NCBI GenBank assembly: GCA_905213155.1
Contig: CAJMHI010000075.1
Coordinates: 1 to 5,390, forward strand
Direction: 5' to 3'
Origin: an uncultured Acidaminococcus sp.
GTDB taxonomy: Bacteria > Bacillota > Negativicutes > Acidaminococcales > Acidaminococcaceae
DNA length: 5,390 nucleotides
Below the pieces are notes generated by a model, which saw only the letters and a program-made list of their open reading frames with translations, was not told the origin of the DNA and did not search any database. The translations under genes were made by a program, and so were the position numbers. Shown in pieces: positions 1 to 5,390 of this stretch. How positions within the stretch are numbered: the stretch's first letter is position 1; every line of letters begins with the position of its first letter.

Positions 1-690
1 AGAAGTAAACGCCACCAGATTTCGAATAAGCTGCATTTACTTTTTCATTTAACGCCTAAGACTTCAGTAGTGGTACAAGTGTTTAACTTCATTGGTAATA
101 AATCTATTGCGATGTTGCTTGGCATTCTTATCTTGATTTTTACAAATGCCGGAATTAAGGAAAAGATGCTGACCAATGCTAACAGGAGCGAAAAAATTAG
201 CTCCAAAGCTTCTCTGATCGAACTAGGGCTTGGTAATTGGGTCACCCGTGCAATTAATGTATCTGCGATGGTCCTTATGGTAACAGCTATGGGCGCTGCC
301 TTTGCGTCTGTGCTTTCCAGCCAGCCTGTGGTTAAAGAAATTGCCTCGATTGTGGCCGCTTCTGGAATACCCCTTATTCTTGTACCCTTTATCATTGCAG
401 CAGTTATGAGAGCTGCTGCAGGATCTATGGCAACGGCATCTATGGCAGCTGCTGGGATTTGTCTCCCTATCATGGGAGGACTAGGGCTGTCCCCTGTTGC
501 TGTAACTATTGCAATCGGATTAGGCACTGTTTTGTTTGGGCATGTGAATGATTCGGGCTGCTGGATGTGTCAAGAGGTGTTTAATGTTTCGTTATCACAA
601 TATTTAAAGTATGTGAGTCCTATTGCTGCTTTTGGCGGCTGTGTGGGAATGTTCCTTCTTATGTGCCTCAGTTTTATCGGGGTTGTATAA
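1..690 (+). CDS. GntP-family gluconate/organic acid permease, C-terminal part (5' end missing)
   Basis: This is the C-terminal half of an inner-membrane permease of the gluconate:H+ symporter (GntP) family, which imports gluconate or related hydroxy acids with protons. The frame has no stop from base 1 to the TAA at 688-690. Family resemblance starts around base 70 (VVQVFNFIGN), followed by a hydrophobic segment, a hydrophilic linker of about 30 residues, and further membrane segments. Two family signatures are visible: an RAAAGSMATASMAAAG block near 409-465, matching the 'R.a.GSatva..taaG' region, and HVNDSG at 541-558, the hallmark near the C terminus. Full-length members have about 440-450 residues; only about 206-230 are here. 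Codons 1-23 read as a charged, non-membrane stretch where the family has a transmembrane helix, so the true upstream part may be lost or rearranged. A GTG at 70 is the first plausible start, but no ribosome binding site precedes it. The substrate is unknown. Confidence 0.82.
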   Translation, partial: RSKRHQISNKLHLLFHLTPKTSVVVQVFNFIGNKSIAMLLGILILIFTNAGIKEKMLTNANRSEKISSKASLIELGLGNWVTRAINVSAMVLMVTAMGAAFASVLSSQPVVKEIASIVAASGIPLILVPFIIAAVMRAAAGSMATASMAAAGICLPIMGGLGLSPVAVTIAIGLGTVLFGHVNDSGCWMCQEVFNVSLSQYLKYVSPIAAFGGCVGMFLLMCLSFIGVV

Positions 691-1036
691 TGTGGCAGAG
701 TTTCTTTACACACTAGTTGCCTGTTTTTGTTCCAAAATAAGTTCAATAAAATACTCGCCCGTTTTTTAGGTGGCATTTCTTTTCAACAAATGAACTATCT
801 TTCTCATACTGGATTCCCTGCAGTGTAAAACCAATGGATATGAGAATACTAGTGTCTGTGTGATTCGGGGAGAAAAGATAAACATATTCTGCTGCTGGCC
901 ATTAAGCCAGTAAAGTAGTTCGTTCGGGACTCAAACATAAATTCGGTTGAAAATTTGTTGCTTCAAAATAGGGCACGATGACCTTACGATAGATAGAATC
1001 AACAAGTATTAGAGAAAAAAGTTTATTTTTATGGAG
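691..1036. other. Intergenic stretch without a convincing gene
   Basis: Between the permease stop and the terminator hairpin I see no well-supported gene. All plus-strand frames are broken by stops. One minus-strand frame is open from 901 down to a TGA at 743-745 and joins, across a single TAA at 902-904, a longer open stretch to the right. Neither half has a start with a ribosome binding site or a recognisable motif. A short inverted repeat, CTGGC/GCCAG, lies at 895-910 without a U-tract. No clear terminator directly follows the permease; GGCA/TGCC at 694-721 followed by TGTTTTTG is too weak to call. The region is either a long 3' spacer or the residue of a decayed gene. Confidence 0.5.
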
Positions 1037-1096
1037 AAAAAGTGGAGCATCCAGCATAAACTGAATTCCAGATTTATGCTGGATGTTCCGCTTTTT
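1037..1096. terminator. Strong hairpin terminator shared by convergent transcripts
   Basis: Two 24-base arms (1037-1060 and 1073-1096) form one long stem bounded by A5 on the left and T5 on the right, so a U-tract follows the stem in either direction. The loop contains a further CTG/CAG mini-stem (1061-1063 with 1069-1071). Read as plus-strand RNA, every arm position pairs, with two G-U wobbles (1043-1090 and 1047-1086). Read as minus-strand RNA, these two positions become A-C mismatches. It starts 28 bases after the tctA stop and is the first strong terminator downstream of the GntP-type gene, so it probably ends both transcription units. Confidence 0.85.
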
Positions 1097-1124
1097 AAGA
1101 CTTTTGCTGTTTCTAGTATTAGAA

Positions 1125-2603
1125 TTATGCCATTCTACTCCGAACTTGCTTGATGACAGACCATAGGATGACACCAGCGGAAATTAGTAGGAAAACGGCG
1201 GCAATAGGAGATTTAAAAAAGGCTAGGAAATTCCCATCTGCCAGTTGCATGCCACGAATTAAATTCTGCTCAATGGTTTTACCGAGAACGAGACCGAGAA
1301 TCATGGGGGCTTGGGGATATTTGTATTTGCTCATAAAGTATCCAATGACACCGAATCCGAGACAGGTCCACACGTCAAAGAAGCTGTGGTTGGTTCCATA
1401 GGTCCCTACGATGCATAGTACGAAGATGATAGGAAAGAGAATATACTTAGGGACATCTAGGATGCGGACAAAGACACGAATCCCGCCAAATTCCACGATC
1501 AGCATAAAAATGGTGGCAACCATTAGTGACATAAAAAGCCCATAAACCAATTCGCCGCTGTTTTGAAATAGCAACGGTCCGGGAATAATCCCGTGGAGCA
1601 TTAAACCGCCAAGAATAATAGCAGTTACTGTATCCCCAGGAATACCCAGCGTCAGCAGAGGTATCAAAGCACCCCCAATAGAGGCGTTGTTAGAAGTTTC
1701 CGAAGCAACAATGCCATCCATACACCCAGTCCCAAATTTCTCTGGGTGCTTGCTTTGTTGCCGCGCGACACTATAAGCTACAATGTTGGAAGTAGCCCCC
1801 CCAATGCCGGGAAGAATGCCAATCCCGATGCCTATGAGGGCGGAACGGATAAAATTCACGAATTGTTCTTTGAATTCCTGAAGAGTAAACCCAAATCCAT
1901 CCAAATGGTAGGAAAGAATTTCCCCTTCTTTTGCTTTAATTCCTTCTGCTGCGGCAGTTAGGATTTCGGCAGTTGCAAAGAGACCTATCATGACTGGTAA
2001 TTGCGAGAAACCATTTTCCATGTCTGAAATACCAAAGGTAAATCTGGCTGATCCCGTAATATCGGAAATGCCGCAAAGAGAAATGACGATACCGACAACT
2101 CCGCACATAACGGCCTTAAACGGGTTGTCTGAAATCATAGCTGCTATCATAGTCAAAGCAAAAATACAAATAGAGAAAGTCTCCATAGGGCCAAATTTTA
2201 GTGCAACATCTGCTAATGGAGGGGCAATGAAAAACAATGCAATCATGGAAAGAATCGTGCCGAGGAAAGAATAAAAAATACCAATGCCAAGAGCCCGTCC
2301 TCCTTGACCATGTTCAGCCATAGGAGCACCATCAAACGTTGTGGCTACGGAAGAGGGGGTTCCGGGAATCTTTAAAAGGATGGCAGAGATTAACCCACCA
2401 GATGTTCCACCTACGTAGAGAGCAATTAAGAGCGCAATCCCATCTAAAGGGGACATTCCGAATGTAACGGGCAGACATAACGCTACTGCCATAGTAGACG
2501 TCAATCCAGGAATAGAGCCGAAGATGATGCCTACAATAACACCAACTAAGATAACCAGCAGCGTTGTAGGATTCAGTACGGATAAAATACCTTCAACAAC
2601 CAT
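1125..2603 (-). CDS. tctA: TctA, large membrane subunit of a tripartite tricarboxylate transporter
   Basis: This is the large integral membrane subunit of a TTT-family transporter. It forms the translocation path for a carboxylate delivered by TctC, with uptake coupled to an ion gradient. The 492 residues match the usual family length of about 500. Conserved blocks are visible in order: GSIPGLTSTMA near residues 29-39, LYVGGTSGG and IPGTPSSVATTFDGAPMA at about 62-96, ILPGIGGATSN at 263-273, and SETSNNASIGGALIPLLTLGIPGD at 301-324. These are the family's repeated Gly/Pro-rich motifs in the two halves of the protein. Roughly ten to twelve hydrophobic segments lie between them. The ATG at 2603 is preceded by AAGGAGG at 2620-2614, with 10 bases between. 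It is the last gene of tctC-tctB-tctA, 15 bases after tctB. No frameshift or missing motif is seen. The family call is firm; the transported compound is not known. Confidence 0.97.
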   Translation of the reverse strand: MVVEGILSVLNPTTLLVILVGVIVGIIFGSIPGLTSTMAVALCLPVTFGMSPLDGIALLIALYVGGTSGGLISAILLKIPGTPSSVATTFDGAPMAEHGQGGRALGIGIFYSFLGTILSMIALFFIAPPLADVALKFGPMETFSICIFALTMIAAMISDNPFKAVMCGVVGIVISLCGISDITGSARFTFGISDMENGFSQLPVMIGLFATAEILTAAAEGIKAKEGEILSYHLDGFGFTLQEFKEQFVNFIRSALIGIGIGILPGIGGATSNIVAYSVARQQSKHPEKFGTGCMDGIVASETSNNASIGGALIPLLTLGIPGDTVTAIILGGLMLHGIIPGPLLFQNSGELVYGLFMSLMVATIFMLIVEFGGIRVFVRILDVPKYILFPIIFVLCIVGTYGTNHSFFDVWTCLGFGVIGYFMSKYKYPQAPMILGLVLGKTIEQNLIRGMQLADGNFLAFFKSPIAAVFLLISAGVILWSVIKQVRSRMA

Positions 2604-2621
2604 AATGCAAAGTCCTCCTTA
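2604..2621 (-). promoter_or_regulatory. tctA ribosome binding site overlapping the tctB stop codon
   Basis: The minus strand reads TAAGGAGG at 2621-2614. The first three bases are the tctB stop codon and the rest is a near-perfect Shine-Dalgarno sequence for tctA, whose ATG begins at 2603. A ribosome finishing tctB therefore stops directly on the tctA initiation site, which suggests translational coupling and balanced production of the two membrane subunits. The 10-base gap from GGAGG to ATG is slightly long, but no other in-frame start exists nearby. Confidence 0.8.
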
Positions 2622-3086
2622 AAGAATCCCTGTAGGGAGAATTAAAGAGAATACATCTACAAATAACTCATTTACCCCAATCGGGATGGCAATGGAAAGA
2701 AGCAGGAATAAAAGGATATGTTTTTTATCTCGCAGTTCTTTCGGTACAAAAATACACATCTGCAGAAACATATAAAGTATGGAAGAAATGATAAAGCCAA
2801 GGGGATCAAGTAAAAGAATATAGACAAAAAGCAGTAGGAGCGTAGAAAAAAAGCATTTTAAATTGGCTGTGATCCCCTTTTGATGATCATCTGGGGTCAT
2901 TCTTTCCCATAATAAGAGGCAGAGTGCAAGCAATACCCATAACTTTGTAAAAAGCTTAGGCATAAAATCGCCACCAATTCCGATGGAAGAACCGGGCTCA
3001 ATGCTTTCTGATGAGATTGCCAAGGCAATGCCACTGAGTAGCAGTACAAGATCAATTATGTACTCTGTAATTTTTCTGGTACCCAT
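2619..3086 (-). CDS. tctB: TctB, small membrane subunit of the tripartite tricarboxylate transporter
   Basis: This is the small, poorly conserved membrane subunit of the TTT transporter, which partners TctA in the cytoplasmic membrane; its precise role is not well defined. The 155 residues match the usual size of about 150. Hydrophobic segments lie at about residues 8-25, 45-60, 78-94, 96-114 and 123-146, with a charged loop at 61-76. Family-like features are the DFMPKLF element after the first helix, the DPLGFIISSILYMFL block (94-108), and a C-terminal helix ending LILPTGIL. The ATG at 3086 is preceded by AGAAAGGA with 6 bases between. The gene lies 75 bases after tctC, across a hairpin with a U-tract, and directly abuts tctA. 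Sequence similarity alone would be weak for this subunit; the position between tctC and tctA makes the call secure. Confidence 0.92.
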   Translation of the reverse strand: MGTRKITEYIIDLVLLLSGIALAISSESIEPGSSIGIGGDFMPKLFTKLWVLLALCLLLWERMTPDDHQKGITANLKCFFSTLLLLFVYILLLDPLGFIISSILYMFLQMCIFVPKELRDKKHILLFLLLSIAIPIGVNELFVDVFSLILPTGIL

Positions 3087-3100
3087 TTGTATTCCTTTCT

Positions 3101-3141
3101 AAAAAAATGATGGCTTTGGTTGTGATTCCAGCCAAAGCCAT
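3101..3141 (-). terminator. Intercistronic hairpin with U-tract between tctC and tctB
   Basis: In the minus-strand direction a 10-bp perfect stem (arms 3132-3141 and 3110-3119, core TGGCTTTGG with CCAAAGCCA) closes a 12-base loop and is followed after two bases by seven Us (3107-3101). It lies 20 bases after the tctC stop and just before the tctB ribosome binding site. Such a structure can act as a leaky intrinsic terminator or protect the 3' end of tctC mRNA. Either would give more binding protein than membrane subunits, as is common in binding-protein-dependent transporters. How leaky it is cannot be told from sequence. Confidence 0.75.
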
Positions 3142-3161
3142 GTTTTCAGTTTTGACGGGCC

Positions 3162-4163
3162 TTATTTGTTTTTGGCAACAGAGGTAAATTGCACGTTTTG
3201 CAGAACTTTTTCATAAGCGGCAAACTTGTCTAATCCATCTTTGCCAGCTGCGAAGAAGGGCTTCTGGAAATACATGTTATAGATCTTATCCTGATAGTCC
3301 TTGTCATTTTCAATAATATCTTTGACTGCTGCATTGAAAGCATCTACGAGTTTCTGGTCAGTTCCTTTGGGGAAAGCACAGAAGTAATAGAATGGGACGT
3401 ATGCTTGGAACCCCTGGCTCTTTATTGATTTTACATTAATCTTCTTGTCTGCTACTACCAAGTCGTTTTCCCCATCCATAGCTAATGGAACCATTTCTCC
3501 TTTGGCGATATAGTCTTTTACGCCGCCGTAAGGGGAGAAAATAATATCTACGTGCCCACCTAGTAAAGCTGTCAATCGGGCGGAAGCGGCACCGGCATCT
3601 ACCATTTTCAGCTTAAATCCTTGGCCCAGCAGTTGGGAGGCAATAACATAGGACGTAGCACCGGTTTGTACAGCAATCTTTAATTCATTGGGATGTTGTT
3701 CGGAATAAGCTTTTAGCTCTGCTAGGTTGTTTATACCAAGCTTTTTGTTAACCACAATAACATTGCCGGGATTCAATCCTACAATGGATGCAAAGGAAAA
3801 ATCATCAAACCCAAAGTCGGAGGCTTTGCTGGCTTTGTTTACAACGAAAGCAGTATGATTGAATAAAATGGAACTGCCGTCATTCTTTGCATCTTTTACT
3901 TTTCTGGAACCTGTTACGCCCCCATTGCCGGTTACATTAGAAACCACTACATTGGCCCCAAGTTTCTTGCTTAACTTTTGAGCCAGAAGTCTGGCGTTAA
4001 AGTCCGAGTCACCGCCAGCTCCGTAAGGGACGATCATTTCAATGTTCTTGGGCCATTTTACATTTCCGTTGGCTGTTTGATTCTGTTCTTTGGAACTGCC
4101 GCACCCCGCCAAGGTCAGCATGGTTACTGCTGCCAATCCTGCACACAACCATTTTTTTAACAT
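3162..4163 (-). CDS. tctC: TctC, solute-binding lipoprotein of the tripartite tricarboxylate transporter (BUG family)
   Basis: This is the extracytoplasmic substrate-binding protein of the TTT system, of the Bug/TctC family, which captures a carboxylate and hands it to TctA/TctB. It has 333 residues. A lipoprotein signal peptide is clear: MLKKW, a hydrophobic core, then lipobox LAGC with the lipidated Cys at residue 21. Family blocks follow: IVPYGAGGDSDFNAR (44-58), the first ligand loop; SNVTGNGGVTG (75-85); QTGATSYVIA (166-175), the second ligand loop; and ALLGGHVDIIFSPYGGVKDYI (199-219). The start chosen is the ATG at 4163, because GGGGGG lies 7 bases upstream (4176-4171) and the signal peptide then begins normally. 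A 28-residue upstream extension in the same frame has no ribosome binding site and would bury the signal. It is the first gene of the operon and divergent from the LysR gene. The ligand cannot be assigned; citrate-like acids are typical of the family, but its members are diverse. Confidence 0.96.
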   Translation of the reverse strand: MLKKWLCAGLAAVTMLTLAGCGSSKEQNQTANGNVKWPKNIEMIVPYGAGGDSDFNARLLAQKLSKKLGANVVVSNVTGNGGVTGSRKVKDAKNDGSSILFNHTAFVVNKASKASDFGFDDFSFASIVGLNPGNVIVVNKKLGINNLAELKAYSEQHPNELKIAVQTGATSYVIASQLLGQGFKLKMVDAGAASARLTALLGGHVDIIFSPYGGVKDYIAKGEMVPLAMDGENDLVVADKKINVKSIKSQGFQAYVPFYYFCAFPKGTDQKLVDAFNAAVKDIIENDKDYQDKIYNMYFQKPFFAAGKDGLDKFAAYEKVLQNVQFTSVAKNK

Positions 4164-4170
4164 TCTTATT

Positions 4171-4176
4171 CCCCCC
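4171..4176 (-). promoter_or_regulatory. tctC ribosome binding site (poly-G), deciding the start
   Basis: Six consecutive Gs on the minus strand end 7 bases before the ATG at 4163. This places initiation at the residue that begins a standard lipoprotein signal peptide and rules out the longer in-frame reading from 4247. The ATG at 4178-4176 overlaps this G-run and has no ribosome binding site of its own. Confidence 0.75.
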
Positions 4177-4199
4177 ATGTAAAAGAAATTTGCTTTGGA

Positions 4200-4218
4200 T
4201 CTCATATGTATTATGAGA
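4200..4218. repeat. Inverted repeat in the tctC leader, possible operator
   Basis: A perfect 7-bp inverted repeat, TCTCATA-N5-TATGAGA, lies between the predicted tctC transcription start (near 4239) and the tctC ribosome binding site. In DNA it could be a regulator half-site pair, located about 17 bases beyond the -35 of the regulator promoter. In tctC mRNA it could form a small hairpin. It does not match the T-N11-A spacing typical of LysR sites when centred on the dyad, so assignment to the LysR protein is uncertain. Confidence 0.4.
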
Positions 4219-4234
4219 AAATTCAGTAATGCAC

Positions 4235-4263
4235 TTGTTGAAAACATTATATGATTTTATAAT
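4235..4263 (+). promoter_or_regulatory. Predicted promoter of the LysR-type regulator gene
   Basis: On the plus strand a TTGTTG (4235-4240) is followed after exactly 17 bases by a perfect TATAAT (4258-4263), giving a sigma-70/sigma-A type promoter with a start near 4270 and a leader of about 57 bases. The -35 is weak (three of six consensus bases), which fits modest regulator expression. It overlaps the opposing tctC promoter almost completely. Confidence 0.55.
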
Positions 4264-4274
4264 AAAGATGTACA
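4246..4274 (-). promoter_or_regulatory. Predicted promoter of the tctCBA operon
   Basis: On the minus strand TGTACA (4274-4269, four of six consensus bases) is followed after 17 bases by a perfect TATAAT (4251-4246), predicting a start near 4239 and a leader of about 75 bases to the tctC ATG. A poor -35 with a good -10 is what an activator-dependent promoter often looks like, consistent with control by the divergent LysR protein. The assignment is by pattern only. Confidence 0.5.
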
Positions 4275-4275
4275 C

Positions 4276-4301
4276 TTAAGAAATACTATGCAATTCCTTA
4301 A
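4276..4301. promoter_or_regulatory. Candidate LysR-type operator (imperfect inverted repeat)
   Basis: The 9-base arms TTAAGAAAT (4276-4284) and ATTCCTTAA (4293-4301) match at eight of nine positions across an 8-base spacer. Relative to the predicted tctC start it covers about -37 to -62, where LysR-type activators usually bind their recognition site. Relative to the regulator's own start it lies just downstream, where binding would block transcription and give autorepression. Location is the main support; the sequence is AT-rich, so chance similarity is possible. Confidence 0.45.
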
Positions 4302-4327
4302 AAAATTAATGATAAAGGGGGAACATA

Positions 4328-5245
4328 ATGGACACTAAATTAGAAGAACATATCTTGAAAATTGCGGAGGAAAAAAGCATTACCCGCGCTGCAGAAAAGT
4401 TGTATTTGACACAGTCGGCGTTGAACCAGCAACTCTTGAAGCTGGAACACGAATTAGGAGTACCGCTGTTTAAACGAAGCAGAAATAGTTGCATACCGAC
4501 TGCGGCAGGAGAGTTATATCTGGAAGGAGCTAAAGAAGTTGTTCGTAGTAGACAGCAGACGTACAATCGCATCAGTGATTTGACAGATTCTTATAAGGGT
4601 ACTATCGTGGTCGGGATGACACCGGTTAGGGGACCGGATATGTTTATCCATGTGTATCCGGTATTTCATAAAGATTACCCTAATATGCTAGTGGTCCCCC
4701 ATGAAGTGAACGTTTATAAAATGCAACAGATGATATCAGCAAGGGACCTGGATATTGGGTTTATGACGTTATTCGATTATCAGAAAACCGAGGCGGAGTA
4801 TGAGAATCTTTATAAGGAGGAAATCCTTCTGGCGGTGCCTTCCTCTTTGCCTGTAGATAAATTTATACGAAAAAATAAAGAGGGAAAACAGAGCCTTCCA
4901 CTTTCCGTTTTACAGAATGAATCATTTATCCTGCTAAAAAAGACTACCACCATGAGGGAAGTATTGGATAAGGTGTTTCGACATGCTCATTTTGTTCCAC
5001 ACCTACTTTTCGACACTGCGAATACTACCACCATTCTAGAACTCGTAAGGGCAGGGATTTGCTGCGGCATTGTTTCTCAGTCCACAGCTAGAAATTATCA
5101 GAAAGGTATCCAATATTTTTCCTTTGAGACGCCATTGCACTGGAACGTGGCTGTGAGTTATCCTAAAGGGACGACTCTTAGTAAAGCTGCCAGGCTTTTT
5201 GTAGAATATGCACAAAAATATTGGCTGGCTCAGATTCACAGTTAA
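4328..5245 (+). CDS. LysR-type transcriptional regulator, divergent from tctCBA
   Basis: This is a DNA-binding regulator of the LysR family, 305 residues, the standard length. The N-terminal winged helix-turn-helix is plain: SITRAAEKLYLTQSALNQQL at about residues 17-36, then LEHELGVPLFKRSRN (39-53) and PTAAGELYL (57-65), followed by a linker helix. The effector-binding domain begins at GTIVVGMTPV (91-100) and runs to the end, with the usual 'LDIGFM' element at 141-146 and AGICCGIVS at 242-250. The ATG at 4328 follows AAGGGGG (4315-4321) at 6 bases. It is divergent from tctC with a 164-base shared control region, the classic arrangement for a LysR protein that activates its neighbour in response to the transported compound; this role is inferred. 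Small departures are a Cys at position 55 in the wing and the Cys245-Cys246 pair. No specific subfamily is recognised. Confidence 0.96.
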   Translation: MDTKLEEHILKIAEEKSITRAAEKLYLTQSALNQQLLKLEHELGVPLFKRSRNSCIPTAAGELYLEGAKEVVRSRQQTYNRISDLTDSYKGTIVVGMTPVRGPDMFIHVYPVFHKDYPNMLVVPHEVNVYKMQQMISARDLDIGFMTLFDYQKTEAEYENLYKEEILLAVPSSLPVDKFIRKNKEGKQSLPLSVLQNESFILLKKTTTMREVLDKVFRHAHFVPHLLFDTANTTTILELVRAGICCGIVSQSTARNYQKGIQYFSFETPLHWNVAVSYPKGTTLSKAARLFVEYAQKYWLAQIHS

Positions 5246-5288
5246 GATGGGACTATCTAAAAAAAATTAAGAAGTTAATAAAGAATAA

Positions 5289-5304
5289 ATCGTTTTACAA
5301 CGAT
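5289..5304. terminator. Small hairpin between convergent gene ends, weak terminator candidate
   Basis: A perfect 6-bp stem, ATCGTT-N4-AACGAT, lies 43 bases after the regulator stop. Read in the minus direction it is followed by a U-rich run (UUUAUUCUUUAUU), as expected for a weak intrinsic terminator of a gene entering from the right. In the plus direction it is followed by purines. The stem is short and AU-rich, so it may be incidental. Confidence 0.3.
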
Positions 5305-5324
5305 AAGAAAAGTTCCTAAAATAA

Positions 5325-5390
5325 TTAAAAAAGAATTTCGTAAATTGCAACTCCAAATTGAACAGCGGTAGAAATTACGCTACCTGTATA
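5325..5390 (-). CDS. Possible C-terminal end of a convergent gene running off the right edge
   Basis: The minus strand is open from the right edge to a TAA at 5327-5325, giving 21 residues, YTGSVISTAVQFGVAIYEILF. The other two minus frames hit stops within the first five codons. The peptide is hydrophobic and looks like the last helix of a membrane protein. A small hairpin with a U-rich tail lies about 20 bases beyond its stop, and the regulator gene converges on it, so a gene end here would make sense. No family can be named from so short a piece, and chance openness is possible. Confidence 0.35.
   Translation of the reverse strand, partial: YTGSVISTAVQFGVAIYEILF

Noticed and set aside
45..527. 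Minus-strand open frame of 160 codons opposite the GntP-type gene
   Set aside because: It is a shadow of the real plus-strand frame, which carries the HVNDSG and GSMATASMAAAG signatures; the minus reading is an Ala/Ile-rich string without motifs.
694..730. GGCA/TGCC hairpin followed by TGTTTTTG as terminator of the permease gene
   Set aside because: The stem is only 4 bp with a 20-base loop, too weak to call.
895..910. CTGGC-N6-GCCAG inverted repeat
   Set aside because: The arms are short, no U-tract follows and no neighbouring promoter is visible; not enough to call an operator or terminator.
902..1174. Minus-strand open frame of 90 codons overlapping the end of tctA
   Set aside because: It starts inside tctA without a ribosome binding site and would be translated straight through the strong terminator hairpin at 1037-1096; its sequence resembles no family I know.
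4164..4247. Longer tctC reading starting at 4247
   Set aside because: It has no ribosome binding site, would contain most of the predicted leader and the 4200-4218 dyad, and would place 28 residues before a normal lipoprotein signal peptide. The ATG at 4163 has a strong poly-G site.
5365..5386. GGTAG/CTACC inverted repeat near the right edge
   Set aside because: It is a 5-bp stem inside a likely coding fragment, with no U-tract; it is expected by chance.

Overview
The window looks like ordinary chromosome from a moderately AT-rich, Firmicutes-like anaerobe. A Negativicutes or clostridial host is my guess, based on strong GGAGG or poly-G ribosome binding sites, U-tailed hairpin terminators and a lipoprotein-type binding protein. 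The sequence alone does not identify the species. The core of the window is a complete tripartite tricarboxylate transporter (TTT) locus with its own divergent LysR-type regulator, flanked by pieces of other genes at both edges.

Layout from left to right. Positions 1-690 (+) hold the C-terminal half of a GntP-family gluconate/organic-acid permease whose 5' end is missing. Its first ~20 codons do not resemble the family, so a junction or truncation near position 60 is possible. Positions 691-1124 have no convincing gene and end in a strong two-sided terminator hairpin (1037-1096). Positions 1125-4163 (-) are the transporter operon, transcribed right to left as tctC (periplasmic or surface binding lipoprotein), tctB (small membrane subunit) and tctA (large membrane subunit). 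A U-tailed hairpin sits between tctC and tctB, and the tctB stop codon is built into the tctA ribosome binding site. Positions 4164-4327 are a compact divergent control region with overlapping -10/-35 elements for both directions and two inverted repeats. Positions 4328-5245 (+) encode the LysR-type regulator. The last ~145 bases are AT-rich, with a small hairpin and what may be the last 21 codons of a convergent minus-strand gene running off the right edge.

How the genes probably work together. TctC captures a small carboxylate (citrate, tricarballylate, aconitate, tartrate, glutamate or similar; the substrate cannot be read from sequence) and delivers it to the TctA/TctB membrane complex, which is driven by an ion gradient. 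The LysR protein most likely senses that substrate or a derivative and activates tctCBA from the shared intergenic region while limiting its own expression. The neighbouring GntP-type permease fits a general organic-acid or sugar-acid uptake neighbourhood, but no catabolic enzyme is present to fix the substrate. I found no CRISPR array, insertion sequence, tRNA, rRNA or clearly novel system; the more interesting points concern regulation and the two gene ends at the edges.
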